Notes: generated by a model not told the origin, from the letters alone. Counted from the first letter of the stretch, positions 45,359-55,342 are shown. The stretch: 64,000 nt of DNA from an uncultured bacterium (GCA_949283255.1 CASDRS010000004.1:1-64000), one strand, 5' to 3'. Numbers and translations: made by a program.

Positions 45359-47867
45359 ATGATTGTGTAACTTCTTCTGTCTGAGTTTCCTCTTTTTGCT
45401 TATGCTTCTTCTTTGTACATTTTTCACAAGCAATTTTGTCGTTATCCATAATCAGCCTTATTGTATCACCAGCCTGATACTTACCTGACAAGATTTCTTC
45501 AGCAAGCATATCTTCAATCTTGCGTTGAATTAACCTTCTCAACGGTCTTGCACCATAAGCCTCAGAGTAACCGGCATCAGCCAAATGATCCTTAACTTCA
45601 TCCGTTACTTCAACTGACAAGTCACGTTCACTTAATCTCTTGAACAAATCTTTCAGCATCAAATCTACAATCTGTCTAATTTCTTCTTTTGTCAAGTGAG
45701 CAAATACAATAGTCTCATCGATACGGTTCAAGAACTCAGGTCTAAATGCCTTCTTCATTTCCTCAGTAACCGTTTCTTTAAGTTTTTCATATCTGTCTTT
45801 TGAATCATCATCCGAAGTAGAGAAACCTAACTTAGATGTATTAGTAATCATGCTTGCACCAACGTTAGAAGTCATGATGATAATTGTATTCTTAAAGTTG
45901 ATATGACGTCCTTTAGAATCGGTCAAACGACCGTCATCCAAAATTTGCAACATAATATTGAATACATCCGGGTGAGCCTTTTCGATTTCATCGAACAAGA
46001 CAACCGAATAAGGTTTCTTTCTGATTTGTTCAGTCAGATTACCGCCATCATCATACCCGACATATCCTGGAGGAGATCCGATAAGTTTTGCAGTTGAATG
46101 TTTTTCCATAAATTCTGACATATCAACTCTTATCATATTATCTTCTGAGCCAAATACAGCTTCAGCTAAAGCTTTTGCAAGTTCAGTTTTACCAACACCG
46201 GTAGGACCGCAGAAGATAAAACTTCCGATAGGTCTGTTAGGGCTCTTCAAACCGACTCTTGCACGTCTTATTGCTTTTGATATAGCAACTACAGCATCAT
46301 TTTGACCGATTACACGAGCATGAAGTGTTTCTTCCAACTTAAGAAGTCTTTCACTTTCACCCTCAGTCAATTTTGTAACAGGAACACCTGTCATTGTTGC
46401 GATTACTTCTGCAACATTTTCAGCTGTAACAGTAGGCTTATTCGCCTCATGTTCTTCTCTATATTGTTGAGCAACTTCTCTTATACGTTCTTTCAAGTCA
46501 GCCTCTTCATCACGAAGTTGAGATGCTTTCTCAAATTCTTGATTTCTGATAGCATCTTCTTTATCTTTAATCAAAGCACGTAACTCTTTTTCGAGCTCTT
46601 TACCTTCAGGAGATAAAGTTGAAACTTTCAAGCGAACCTTAGAAGAAGCTTCATCTATAACATCAATTGCCTTATCTGGCAAGAACCTGTCAGTGATATA
46701 CTTGCTGGATAATTTTACAGCAGCATAAATTGCTTCATCAGAAATAATTAATTTGTGGTGATCCTCATATTTAGGTCTCAAACCTTTTAATATTTCAACA
46801 GACTCATCTTCACTAGGTTCATCTATTATAACAGGTTGGAAACGTCTTTCTAGGGCAGAATCTTTTTCTACATATTTTCTGTATTCATCAAGAGTAGTAG
46901 CACCAATAACTTGGATTTCGCCTCTTGATAATGCAGGTTTTAAAATATTAGCAGCATCGATAGCACCCTCAGCAGCACCTGCACCGATTAAGGTATGCAT
47001 TTCATCGATAACAAGAATAATATTTCCTGCCTGTCTTATTTCATCCATAATTTTCTTAAGACGTTCTTCGAACTCACCTCTATATTTTGTACCGGCAACA
47101 AGCAAGCCCATATCAAGCTGAATTACCTTTTTGCCGTCCAAAATATCAGGTACTTCTGCGTTAACAATTCTAATAGCAAGTCCTTCAGCAACAGCCGTTT
47201 TACCAACACCCGGCTCACCGATAAGCACCGGATTGTTCTTGGTACGTCTTGCAAGAATTTGAATAACACGTTCAATTTCTTTATCTCTTCCGACAACCGG
47301 ATCCAGCCTCAACTCTTGAGCTGCAAGAGTCAAGTCACGACCAAACTCATCAAGACTTGGAGTCTTAGTCTTACCGCTTGAAGAAGAACTTGATGATGAA
47401 GATGAAGAACCAGCTGTTGTAGTCTGAGGTTTAGATTCACCCAACATTTTTACGACGTTGCTTCTAACCTTATTCAAATCAACACCTAAGTTTTCAAGAA
47501 CTCTGGCAGCAACACCTTCGCCTTCTCTGATTAAACCTAAAAGCAAATGCTCTGTACCAATATAATTATGACCCAATTGTCTTGCTTCATCCCATGACAA
47601 TTCAAGTACACGCTTAGCTCGAGGCGTAAACGGAATTTCAACAGCTACAAAGCCTGATCCTCGCCCGATAATTTTCTCAACTTCTGCTCTTGCATCCTTA
47701 AGAGTAACACCCATAGACTTAAGAGTTTTTGCGGCAACACCGGTACCTTCGCCGATAAGACCAAGTAAAACTTGTTCCGTCCCCACAAAATTGTGACCTA
47801 ATCTACGAGCTTCTTCCTGGGCAAGCATAATTACTTTTATAGCTTTTTCCGTAAAACGTTCAAACAT
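45357..47867 (-). CDS. clpC: ATP-dependent Clp protease ATP-binding subunit ClpC
   Basis: An 836-aa AAA+ unfoldase that feeds proteins to ClpP. Two Clp_N repeats (~1-145) are followed by a serine run (~155-167). The first AAA domain has [13 protein letters not shown], the UVR-type coiled middle domain lies at ~415-450, and the second AAA domain has [13 protein letters not shown]. The C-terminus carries a Cys/Lys/Glu-rich tail ([14 protein letters not shown]) not usual in the family. ClpC rather than ClpA fits the middle domain and the cyanobacterial-type lineage. No CtsR, McsA or McsB gene is adjacent. Confidence 0.96.
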   Translation of the reverse strand: MFERFTEKAIKVIMLAQEEARRLGHNFVGTEQVLLGLIGEGTGVAAKTLKSMGVTLKDARAEVEKIIGRGSGFVAVEIPFTPRAKRVLELSWDEARQLGHNYIGTEHLLLGLIREGEGVAARVLENLGVDLNKVRSNVVKMLGESKPQTTTAGSSSSSSSSSSSGKTKTPSLDEFGRDLTLAAQELRLDPVVGRDKEIERVIQILARRTKNNPVLIGEPGVGKTAVAEGLAIRIVNAEVPDILDGKKVIQLDMGLLVAGTKYRGEFEERLKKIMDEIRQAGNIILVIDEMHTLIGAGAAEGAIDAANILKPALSRGEIQVIGATTLDEYRKYVEKDSALERRFQPVIIDEPSEDESVEILKGLRPKYEDHHKLIISDEAIYAAVKLSSKYITDRFLPDKAIDVIDEASSKVRLKVSTLSPEGKELEKELRALIKDKEDAIRNQEFEKASQLRDEEADLKERIREVAQQYREEHEANKPTVTAENVAEVIATMTGVPVTKLTEGESERLLKLEETLHARVIGQNDAVVAISKAIRRARVGLKSPNRPIGSFIFCGPTGVGKTELAKALAEAVFGSEDNMIRVDMSEFMEKHSTAKLIGSPPGYVGYDDGGNLTEQIRKKPYSVVLFDEIEKAHPDVFNIMLQILDDGRLTDSKGRHINFKNTIIIMTSNVGASMITNTSKLGFSTSDDDSKDRYEKLKETVTEEMKKAFRPEFLNRIDETIVFAHLTKEEIRQIVDLMLKDLFKRLSERDLSVEVTDEVKDHLADAGYSEAYGARPLRRLIQRKIEDMLAEEILSGKYQAGDTIRLIMDNDKIACEKCTKKKHKQKEETQTEEVTQS

Positions 47868-47900
47868 TATTAGCTCCTATTCTCTACTTATTTTATATAT

Positions 47901-47929
47901 ATTTTACATAAAAAATAAAAAACTTTCAA
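47901..47929 (-). promoter_or_regulatory. clpC promoter with an adjacent inverted repeat
   Basis: On the minus strand TTGAAA (47924-47929), 17 bases, TAAAAT (47901-47906). A short inverted repeat, TCAAG-AGGG-CTTGA (47926-47939), overlaps the -35 and could be a repressor site. Confidence 0.7.
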
Positions 47930-47991
47930 GAGGGCTTGAGCATATTCCAAGGGGCAAATCAAAAAATATAAAAAATTTTAAAATAAAACTG

Positions 47992-48020
47992 TTGACATTT
48001 AATTTTGTTTCAAATAAAAT
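47992..48020 (+). promoter_or_regulatory. tRNA-Glu promoter
   Basis: TTGACA (47992-47997), 17 bases, TAAAAT (48015-48020), 22 bases before the mature tRNA. Confidence 0.82.
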
Positions 48021-48042
48021 AAAAAACGTGAAAGAAATACAA

Positions 48043-48118
48043 GCCCCCATCGTCTAGAGGCCTAGGACAACACCCTTTCACGGTGTAGACAGCGATTCGA
48101 ATTCGCTTGGGGGTACCA
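48043..48118 (+). tRNA. tRNA-Glu (anticodon TTC)
   Basis: A 76-nt cloverleaf with CCA encoded. The acceptor GCCCCCA pairs with TGGGGGT, leaving a G1-U72 pair, and A73 follows. The anticodon stem-loop is ACACC-CTTTCAC-GGTGT (TTC). The T arm is AGCGA-TTCGAAT-TCGCT. The 5' half (GCCCCCATCGTCTAGAGGCC) closely matches cyanobacterial and plastid tRNA-Glu as I remember them. It pairs functionally with GatCAB (gatB at 24960) through glutamate-tRNA chemistry. Confidence 0.95.
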
Positions 48119-48123
48119 TAAAG

Positions 48124-48149
48124 AAGACGTCATTTAGACGTCTTTTTTA
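48124..48149 (+). terminator. Intrinsic terminator after tRNA-Glu
   Basis: AAGACGTC-ATTTA-GACGTCTT followed by a T-run. Perfect 8-bp stem. Confidence 0.88.
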
Positions 48150-48300
48150 TTATGTAATTACTTGTCCAAAGCACTCATTTAACAAGCTTAAGTTCTTACT
48201 GGAGTTAACCCCAAACTATAAACAAGACTTCAGCAAAAGTACAAACATCTGCAAAATACTTTAGCTTCTCTTCAAATATACAATCACAAAAAATAACAGA

Positions 48301-49386
48301 CTACGCTTTTCTGTCAAACAAAAACTGCTTGATTTTTCGCTGTGCGACACCAATATACGTAGTAATAACCATAGTTAACACAAAGTACAAATAAGTTGTC
48401 TGTACAGGATTATAAATCCAATATATATCATGGTTTGCACGCTCTGAAATAGGTATACCGTTAATTTTTAAGAATACAGCAGTTATTAAGTACATGACGA
48501 GCAAATGATTTGCCATTATGTGATAAGTAACATTTCCCATATCCTGTAAAAATTTAACATCTTTAAGGTAAGGGTAAACTATTTTCACGACAAACAAAGA
48601 AGCCCAAATACCTGTAATACTTGTCAATACCGGCACAATAATCTGATCATCAAACCTTGCCCAAACAAGCACATAACTCAAACCAATACCATGCTCAGGA
48701 TCATAATCTCGGTTAAACATCCACAGAATAGATTGTATAACTATCATCCACCCAAGCCACTTGGTAGTAAATATATCATATTTGTCTTTTATAAAGTGAG
48801 TATAAAAATACCCCAAATAAACAAAGAACAAAGACATCATCGTCCTAATTACAACAAGAGCAATAGGGGTAACATGAATAACCTTTGAAAGCGGAATTGC
48901 ACTGAACCCCAATATAGAAAATATAATCAAATGAAAAATCTTATTATCCTTAACCCCTTTTAAAACTCTGAGTAAGAATAGAAAAGTTATCATTGTCATG
49001 AACAACTGAGTAACAAACCACAACGGGCAGGACAGATCAAACTGGTGTCCGTTTAAAAACGGTGTAATAAAGAAGTTTTTCAAAGTAATAGGCTGTCCCC
49101 AAAATTTTCCAGTCAACTTAGCTATAATAACAGTTACTACAAGATAAAATAAGTTGTACCAAAAATAAGGAACCAACAAACTTTTTATACGCCTATCAAC
49201 AAATTCTGCCACATTATCAAGATACTTATCCTTAAACAGGCATCCTGAAATAAAGAAAAACAGCGCTAACTGAAAAGAATAAGGCGGGAAAATACCAAGC
49301 AATGAAAACTCTAAATGTCCTGATACGACAAGTAATATTGCTAATGCCTTAAGCATATTCATTTCATTATGAAAAACATTCCCCAT
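48301..49386 (-). CDS. Acyltransferase 3 family membrane protein
   Basis: A 361-aa integral membrane protein with about ten helices, of the OafA/NodX/YeiB-like acyltransferase 3 type. The N-terminal LKALAILLVVSGH places the catalytic His, and FFFISGCLF and RRIKSLLVPYFWYN follow in the expected order. Such enzymes acylate polysaccharides or lipids of the envelope. No sugar-synthesis genes flank it. A TATACT box lies only six bases before the ATG, and no Shine-Dalgarno is visible, so the mRNA may be leaderless. Confidence 0.88.
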   Translation of the reverse strand: MGNVFHNEMNMLKALAILLVVSGHLEFSLLGIFPPYSFQLALFFFISGCLFKDKYLDNVAEFVDRRIKSLLVPYFWYNLFYLVVTVIIAKLTGKFWGQPITLKNFFITPFLNGHQFDLSCPLWFVTQLFMTMITFLFLLRVLKGVKDNKIFHLIIFSILGFSAIPLSKVIHVTPIALVVIRTMMSLFFVYLGYFYTHFIKDKYDIFTTKWLGWMIVIQSILWMFNRDYDPEHGIGLSYVLVWARFDDQIIVPVLTSITGIWASLFVVKIVYPYLKDVKFLQDMGNVTYHIMANHLLVMYLITAVFLKINGIPISERANHDIYWIYNPVQTTYLYFVLTMVITTYIGVAQRKIKQFLFDRKA

Positions 49387-49441
49387 AGCGGAAGTATAAC
49401 ATCAACAAAAAAAAATTGCACATAAAAAAATAAAAAAGTGC

Positions 49442-49470
49442 TTGAAAATTAAACTTGTTCCTGCTACTAT
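49442..49470 (+). promoter_or_regulatory. tRNA-Arg promoter
   Basis: TTGAAA (49442-49447), 17 bases, TACTAT (49465-49470), 17 bases before the mature tRNA. Confidence 0.75.
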
Positions 49471-49487
49471 AGCACTTGTGGACATAA

Positions 49488-49561
<74 letters not shown>

Positions 49562-49570
49562 AATATTTAA

Positions 49571-49597
49571 AAAGAGGCTTTAAAGCCTCTTTTTTTT
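49571..49597 (+). terminator. Intrinsic terminator after tRNA-Arg
   Basis: AAAGAGGCTT and AAGCCTCTTT form a stem followed by a long T-run. Confidence 0.9.
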
Positions 49598-49617
49598 TAC
49601 CATTTAATTATGTTCAC

Positions 49618-49869
49618 CTAATCCCAATGCCACCACTTATGAGCTTTTGGTCCCTTTTTATGATGTTTATGCTTTGGTTTTGGCTTTTTGTGCTTATGCT
49701 TGCAATGCCCTTTTGGACCGCAATCATCATGATGCCCTGAGGTTTGAAAAACTACTTCAGTGTTATCTCTGCGCAAACCAAACCAAGTAAATGAACCATG
49801 AGCATCAGCTATTGAAAAGAATGACATCACCGTCGCACAGATCATTAGTGCAAATATTTTTTTAATCAT
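49618..49869 (-). CDS. Small secreted His/Lys-rich protein
   Basis: An 83-aa protein. I start at the ATG at 49869 because GGAGG sits at the right distance; the frame also runs ~44 codons further upstream without support. A signal peptide is clear: KKIFALMICATVMSFFSIADA, in part, cut near residue 24. The mature ~60 residues contain HHDDCGPKGHCKHKHKK and KPKHKHHKKG, ending HKWWHWD. The many His plus two Cys suggest metal binding, or the Lys may bind anionic surfaces. No homologue comes to mind. It is not part of an operon. Confidence 0.75.
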   Translation of the reverse strand: MIKKIFALMICATVMSFFSIADAHGSFTWFGLRRDNTEVVFQTSGHHDDCGPKGHCKHKHKKPKPKHKHHKKGPKAHKWWHWD

Positions 49870-50071
49870 ATAACCTCCAATATTCTTTAGAAAGCAATTA
49901 TCCGATGTTAGCAACTCTTTGTCAAGTATAGTTTTGTAAAGCAAAGAACTAATCAGCAAGTAGAAGTTACACACTAACAAAAAACTTACACAATATAACA
50001 ATTTGTAAAATTTAAAAAGAAAAAATGCAAAATAAATTATTTACGAATTTTAAAGCGAAAAAAGGGGAAAT

Positions 50072-52438
50072 ATGAAAATATCAAGGATTAATTTATTAAC
50101 TGCAAATTACATCAGTCAGCCAAAATTTCAACATTTAAAAAGCAATAATTACGCATACACAAGCAAACCGTCTTTTGATACATTTATAAAAGAATACACA
50201 ACGACACAAAACGACAATAAAAATACTATAAGTTTCAAAGGCTCAGACTATGAACAAACGCTGGAAGACAATTATTTTCAGCTGCCAAAAGGTGCTAAAC
50301 CAGACAGTTTTCAAAAAGCCTCAGCTCAAAATATCTACCTTGATAATGACGTACTTGTAACAGCCCCGACAGGAACAGGAAAGACTGCAATAGCGCATTA
50401 TGCGATAACAAAGAACCTTAAAAACGGAGAAAAAACCTTTTACACAACTCCGCTAAAGGCATTAAGCAATGAAAAATTCAGAGATTTTCAAAAAATATAC
50501 GGAGAAGACAATGTAGGTATCCTAACAGGAGATACGAAAATCAACAAAGATGCTCCAATCGTAATCATGACAACAGAAGTTTACAGGAACATGGTATTTG
50601 GAGAAAAATTCGGGAAACATAATGACATGTTAGACAATCTTAAGACTGTTATCTTCGATGAATTGCATTATCTTGGAGATGTAGACCGAGGCGGGATTTG
50701 GGAGCAATCAATATTTTTATCCGACCCTGACACCCAACTTTTATCTTTATCAGCGACAATCGGGAATAATAAAGATATAGCTGGCTGGATGGCAAAAACC
50801 AGAGAGCAGGAAGCGCCTGAAGTTGTAGCCGGAACGAATAAAGATCTCAGAAACTATAGAGCCAATGCAGATTTACCGATACACACCGTACTGGTTGATG
50901 TTCCTTCCGAAAATCGTCATGTACCGCTTGAATTCGAAAACATAACAGTTCTCGATAAAAATAGTCCGGAAAAAACGAAAAAGAAATCAAAATTCAATGA
51001 AAGAATTGACAGACTAACGAAACTTGCTGAAAAGAAAGGTATAATTCCGGCATACACATACGCAGATGTTGTCCAAAGATTAAAGGATGAAGACAAATTG
51101 CCTGCAATATTCTTTGTATTTGACAAAAAGAACAGTGCAGACATACTGGATTACTTAAGCCGATACGGAATAAAGCTTACCACCTCTGAAGAACGAGAAG
51201 AAATTCAAAATACCCTTGATGAATATGAAGCCTCAGGCAAATACCTTGGTGAATCATTAAATACAAAAGCACTTCTAAAAGGATACGCAATCCACAATGC
51301 AGGAATGCTTCCGACACAAAAGGAACTTGTAGAAGAACTTTTCCAAAGAAAACTGGTAAAAGCGGTAATCGCAACGGAAACCTTGTCAGCAGGGATAAAT
51401 ATGCCAACAAGAACAACCCTTATAACAGCGACAAGAAAACCATCATCAACACCTGACGGACCTGACAACAAACGCTACATTTCACCAAACGAATTTCACC
51501 AAATGGCAGGAAGAGCCGGCAGAAGAGGCATTGATAAAAAAGGCTATTGCTATACACTAAGCCTTGATGAAGAACAAGCACAAATCTTTGATCAACTTGT
51601 TCACTCAAAACCAAACAGCCTGAAAAGTGCATTCAAACCGGACTACTCATTTATAGCAAAATACTATGATGCCTGCCAAAACGATGAAATGCTCAACTTA
51701 ATATGCGACAAATCTTTTTACACATACAACAAAAATGATAGAGTTGCGCAAAGAAACAAACAAAATCTAAAACGAATGTTTGACAAAAAAATCAATATCA
51801 TGAAAGAATTTGGTTACCTGAAATCAGGCAATACCCTTTCTAAAAAAGGTATACTTATAGCAAATCTTAACGGCTACGAGCAAATTCCTATAATGGAGAT
51901 GGTAACATCAAAAGCATTCAAAGACATGACGCCTGTAGAACTTGCAGCCTCAGTCGGAGCTCTTGCTAATCTTGATTACCAAAAAGATTTCAAGTTCAAA
52001 ACCCAAGAAGTAAATGGCGCAAAACCGTTTAACCACGACGATGAAAAACTAAACAAATTCATATCAAAATTAAACAGCACCCTTGCTAAATATAATGACC
52101 TTACAAAAGATGACACAAAAGCTCCAAGAAACATCGAAGCGAACTACGATTTGACTAAGAACATATACAGCTGGGCAGAATTAAACAATGAAAACGAAGA
52201 TTCTGTCAATAACTGGAGCAGATTATACTACAACGCAGACAAACGTCATTACAAAGATGAAGGAAGTTTCTTTAAAGGGATTATGATGACAATTGATCTT
52301 TTAAAACAATTAAAACTTGTTTGCGATGTCGGAATTAACATATCAAGGAGCCAAGACGAATATGACTATTACTCAAATCTTAGAGCAAACATCGATGAGG
52401 CAATTGACCTGATAAATAAAGAACCGGCTATCGGCTAA
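50072..52438 (+). CDS. DExH-box helicase, Ski2/Mtr4-like
   Basis: A 788-aa superfamily 2 helicase. Walker A TAPTGTGKTAIA, DELHYLGD (DExH), SATIGN, the ATETLSAGINMP motif V and QMAGRAGRRG motif VI are all visible, matching the Ski2-like branch. The C-terminal ~200 residues are helical. The N-terminal ~55 residues are Asn/Thr-rich and end in ISFKGSDYE, the leader type shared by unrelated proteins here and not usual in helicases. AAGGGGAAAT precedes the ATG. It probably unwinds RNA; substrate and partners are unknown. Confidence 0.88.
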   Translation: MKISRINLLTANYISQPKFQHLKSNNYAYTSKPSFDTFIKEYTTTQNDNKNTISFKGSDYEQTLEDNYFQLPKGAKPDSFQKASAQNIYLDNDVLVTAPTGTGKTAIAHYAITKNLKNGEKTFYTTPLKALSNEKFRDFQKIYGEDNVGILTGDTKINKDAPIVIMTTEVYRNMVFGEKFGKHNDMLDNLKTVIFDELHYLGDVDRGGIWEQSIFLSDPDTQLLSLSATIGNNKDIAGWMAKTREQEAPEVVAGTNKDLRNYRANADLPIHTVLVDVPSENRHVPLEFENITVLDKNSPEKTKKKSKFNERIDRLTKLAEKKGIIPAYTYADVVQRLKDEDKLPAIFFVFDKKNSADILDYLSRYGIKLTTSEEREEIQNTLDEYEASGKYLGESLNTKALLKGYAIHNAGMLPTQKELVEELFQRKLVKAVIATETLSAGINMPTRTTLITATRKPSSTPDGPDNKRYISPNEFHQMAGRAGRRGIDKKGYCYTLSLDEEQAQIFDQLVHSKPNSLKSAFKPDYSFIAKYYDACQNDEMLNLICDKSFYTYNKNDRVAQRNKQNLKRMFDKKINIMKEFGYLKSGNTLSKKGILIANLNGYEQIPIMEMVTSKAFKDMTPVELAASVGALANLDYQKDFKFKTQEVNGAKPFNHDDEKLNKFISKLNSTLAKYNDLTKDDTKAPRNIEANYDLTKNIYSWAELNNENEDSVNNWSRLYYNADKRHYKDEGSFFKGIMMTIDLLKQLKLVCDVGINISRSQDEYDYYSNLRANIDEAIDLINKEPAIG

Positions 52439-52444
52439 AATAAA

Positions 52445-52476
52445 AAAACTCTCCTATTTTAAAGGAGAGTTTTTTA
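52445..52476. terminator. Bidirectional terminator
   Basis: AACTCTCC and GGAGAGTT form an 8-bp stem, with A-run before and T-run after. It lies between the helicase and the ankyrin gene. Confidence 0.85.
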
Positions 52477-52478
52477 TT

Positions 52479-52506
52479 TATTCTTCAACTTTTATTCTTC
52501 AACTTT
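52479..52506. repeat. 14-bp tandem duplication at the ankyrin gene's 3' end
   Basis: TATTCTTCAACTTT occurs twice in a row (52479-52492 and 52493-52506), duplicating the last codons and the stop on the minus strand. Confidence 0.85.
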
Positions 52507-53079
52507 ATATTGTTTTAAAACAAGGTTCTTAATTTCAGGATTTTTTGATTTTATAGCCTTTGTCATATCATCATCTGACACAAGAGCACCAGCATTAACC
52601 AGAGTTTCAACAATCGGGGTATCTTTCTTTCTTATCGCATAATTCAACGGAGTAACTGTAGCAGACCCTGAATTTACATTTGCACCATGCGCAATAAGCG
52701 ATTTAACAATATTATTATCTTTATACCTTATAGCATACATAAGAGGAGTCAACCCGCCAAATTGTTGGTTAGGATTTACACCTGCATCCAACAATAATTC
52801 CACAATACTCGGCTGCTTAGCGGCTATTGCAGTATATAGAGCAGGAACCTTCAAATAAGTTGTATTAGGATCCATACCTGCCTTCAAAAATAAATCTACA
52901 TACTTGGTATTTCCATCAGTTATAGCGGTAAAAAACCCAAAAGAATTATACTTATAATCATTTGCAAGAATTTGCTTTATACAAGTTTCCTTTTCTGTAA
53001 GTTGAACCTCGTCAGTCTGAGCAAATCCAGCTCCCTGAGCAATTGCACACAACATTAAACCAACTAAAATCTTTTTCAT
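52492..53079 (-). CDS. Exported ankyrin-repeat protein
   Basis: A 195-aa protein with a Sec signal peptide (~residues 1-20, ILVGLMLCAIAQGAGFA) and about four ankyrin repeats at ~50-180. Examples are DLFLKAGMDPNTTYLKVPAL, ELLLDAGVNPNQQFGGLTPL and KSLIAHGANVNSGSATVTPL. Ankyrin repeats bind other proteins, so a periplasmic partner is likely. The stop lies in a 14-bp tandem duplication. It is transcribed after its own ribosome binding site (AGAGAGGG) and lies downstream of tsaC. Confidence 0.88.
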   Translation of the reverse strand: MKKILVGLMLCAIAQGAGFAQTDEVQLTEKETCIKQILANDYKYNSFGFFTAITDGNTKYVDLFLKAGMDPNTTYLKVPALYTAIAAKQPSIVELLLDAGVNPNQQFGGLTPLMYAIRYKDNNIVKSLIAHGANVNSGSATVTPLNYAIRKKDTPIVETLVNAGALVSDDDMTKAIKSKNPEIKNLVLKQYKVEE

Positions 53080-53147
53080 AACAATCCCTCTCTTTTAAAT
53101 TTGTAAAGAGATTATACCATATTTTGAACAATTAGCAAGCCCTAAAA

Positions 53148-53732
53148 TTAAAGTTTTATAGCGCCTTGACGAAAAATTTTAATATCATCGCCAAACACAC
53201 CGGCAACAGTAGATTCCAAACCTTTTGCAAAATACCCGTAATCAGGAATTACGATATCAACAAGCCCCTGCATATTTTCAAGAGCCTGCTCATAAGTTTT
53301 TGCAGACGGTTGATGCGATAAATTTGCGCTGGTTGTTGCAAGAACATTACCTGTGATATTATCACATATTTCTTTAAACACAGCATTGTCAGGCACTCTT
53401 ATTCCGACCGTATCCATATTAGATGTCATATAATAAGGAGTTTTGTCAGATTTTTCAAGCACCAAAGTTAAAGCTCCGGGAAAATACTTTTTAATAAGCA
53501 AAGAGGCCTGCTTAGATAACGGCTGTTTCACATAATCCAATAAATGATATGCCTCAGAAGACATCAAAATCAATGGCTTCTGCGCCTCTCGATGCTTGAT
53601 CTCATAAATTTTCTTTACTGCTTTTTCAGAAGACGGCAAACATCCGACTCCCCAAACAGTATCAGTTACATAAGCAATAACGCCGTCATTATCTAAAACT
53701 TCCTTTATTTTTTCAATATTCTCAATAATCAT
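53148..53732 (-). CDS. tsaC: Threonylcarbamoyl-AMP synthase (TsaC/YrdC)
   Basis: A 194-aa enzyme that makes threonylcarbamoyl-AMP from threonine, bicarbonate and ATP, the first step of t6A tRNA modification. The fold's VWGVGCLPSSEKA, KHREAQKPLILM (in part) and STVAGVFGDDIKIFRQGAI segments are clear. It is the short YrdC form without the Sua5 domain. It follows murJ by five bases in the cysS-spoIID-murJ-tsaC operon. tcdA at 16517 acts later in the same pathway. Confidence 0.93.
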   Translation of the reverse strand: MIIENIEKIKEVLDNDGVIAYVTDTVWGVGCLPSSEKAVKKIYEIKHREAQKPLILMSSEAYHLLDYVKQPLSKQASLLIKKYFPGALTLVLEKSDKTPYYMTSNMDTVGIRVPDNAVFKEICDNITGNVLATTSANLSHQPSAKTYEQALENMQGLVDIVIPDYGYFAKGLESTVAGVFGDDIKIFRQGAIKL

Positions 53733-53737
53733 AATAA

Positions 53738-55342
53738 CTACATTCCTATCTTATTCTTAATTCTTGATGCAAGCTCATTTGCATAATCCATTTTCAACAA
53801 AAGATTTAGCGGAACATAAACCACAAAACAAACCAGCATAACAAATGTAATTTTAACAAGCTCGCAAACAATATGCGGTAATACAATGAACTTATCAAAC
53901 GCAACTGCAGAAGCGAAACAAACAACAAAAGTTACTGCCCCTGCCAGAACCATCTTAAATAAATTTAAAAACAAAGACTTATAATCCATCTGCATTTTTT
54001 TCTTCATCAGACTTCCAAGCACGCAAGCATTAAATAACGTAACAAGTGAAGTTGAAAGCGTAATACCGCCAATCCCCATGTGCCATTTTGAAATGAATAA
54101 AATATTCAAGAAAAACTTCAATATAATAGACGAAAACGCAACAATAAACGGCGTTGCACTATCATTGAACGAATAATATACTCTTGTGATAGAATCTCTG
54201 AAAACGTAAGGCAGAATAGAAACAGACAAAAACCACAAAGCCTCAGTCACCATAAACGTAGCATTAGCATCAAAAGCTCCTCTTTCAAAGACAACTCTAA
54301 CGCCGTCCAAACCGACGACTAAAATTCCGATAATTATTGGAATTGCTGCGAAAAACAGAACTCCGACACCTTTATTAAAGTAATTTCTTATTCCATCATA
54401 ATCCTTATCAGCAACAAGCCTTGCAAAAATTGGGAAAAGAGGCACCAAAAATGCCGTAACTAAAATTCCGACAGGAAATTGAAAAACTCTGTTTGCATAC
54501 CCTATAGCCGTCCAAGCACCTTCCGAAATAGAAGAGGTAAAGAACATATCAACATATATATGAATCTGTCCAACAGTAGAACTCAAAACCGCAGGGAACA
54601 GTAATTCACAAATCTCTTTAAAATGCGGATTATTAGAAAACTCAAAATTAGGTCTAAATTTAAACCCTAATTTTCTAACATTCGGATACTGTATAATAAG
54701 CTGTAAAAAAGCACCAATGGTCGTTGCCCACGCAAGCGCAAGCCCCTTTTGATCATCAGGCGCAGCAATAACTGAAATTGCGATTATCGCAACACTCATT
54801 ATAATAGGGGACAAATTAGGCAGCATAAACTGCTTATAAATAATCAATATTCCATAATATATCCCGACAATTCCACCAATTATCATAAGCGGAGTCATAA
54901 TCTTTAAATGTACAGCGGCCAAGTTAATCATATCGGCAGAACCGCTGGAAATTATCAACCCCATTATTTGCCTTGGGAAAAGATACAAAATAACCGACAA
55001 CAACAAGAAAAATATAATTGTAGCAGTCATAAATGTTGAATAAAGCTTATTAACAACTTTTTCAGGTTTTTGCGAAATTGAAGGAATTAATTTTGAAAAA
55101 ACTGCAACTGTTGCACTATGGAAAGGTCCACCGACTCCGCCAAGCAAAATTAACGACAAAGACGGAATTTGATATGCATAATAATAAGCATCAGATACCA
55201 TAGAAGCACCATAGTAATTTGCAATAACAACATCTCTTATAAAGCCAATAAGCTTACTTACTATAGTTACAACAGCAATAAGCCAAGCCGCCTTCAAAAC
55301 ACTAGTTGTCTTTTCACTACTACCAGATACTTTCTCCGTCAT
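53738..55342 (-). CDS. murJ: Lipid II flippase MurJ
   Basis: A 534-aa inner-membrane MOP-superfamily protein with about 14 helices. It shows the early SKLIGFIRDVVIANYYG (charged residues of the lipid II cavity) and the GGVGGPFHSATVAVF motif. It flips the peptidoglycan precursor to the periplasm. Its start overlaps the spoIID 3' end by 23 bases. Neighbours spoIID and the LysM protein also concern the cell wall. Confidence 0.94.
   Translation of the reverse strand: MTEKVSGSSEKTTSVLKAAWLIAVVTIVSKLIGFIRDVVIANYYGASMVSDAYYYAYQIPSLSLILLGGVGGPFHSATVAVFSKLIPSISQKPEKVVNKLYSTFMTATIIFFLLLSVILYLFPRQIMGLIISSGSADMINLAAVHLKIMTPLMIIGGIVGIYYGILIIYKQFMLPNLSPIIMSVAIIAISVIAAPDDQKGLALAWATTIGAFLQLIIQYPNVRKLGFKFRPNFEFSNNPHFKEICELLFPAVLSSTVGQIHIYVDMFFTSSISEGAWTAIGYANRVFQFPVGILVTAFLVPLFPIFARLVADKDYDGIRNYFNKGVGVLFFAAIPIIIGILVVGLDGVRVVFERGAFDANATFMVTEALWFLSVSILPYVFRDSITRVYYSFNDSATPFIVAFSSIILKFFLNILFISKWHMGIGGITLSTSLVTLFNACVLGSLMKKKMQMDYKSLFLNLFKMVLAGAVTFVVCFASAVAFDKFIVLPHIVCELVKITFVMLVCFVVYVPLNLLLKMDYANELASRIKNKIGM

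Noticed and set aside
47384-47420. Serine-run slippage or frameshift in clpC
   Set aside because: The frame continues intact on both sides with normal ClpC sequence. Linkers of this kind vary in length.
49870-50001. N-terminal extension of the His/Lys-rich protein
   Set aside because: The ATG at 49869 has GGAGG at ideal spacing and begins a classical signal peptide. The extension has no ribosome binding site.
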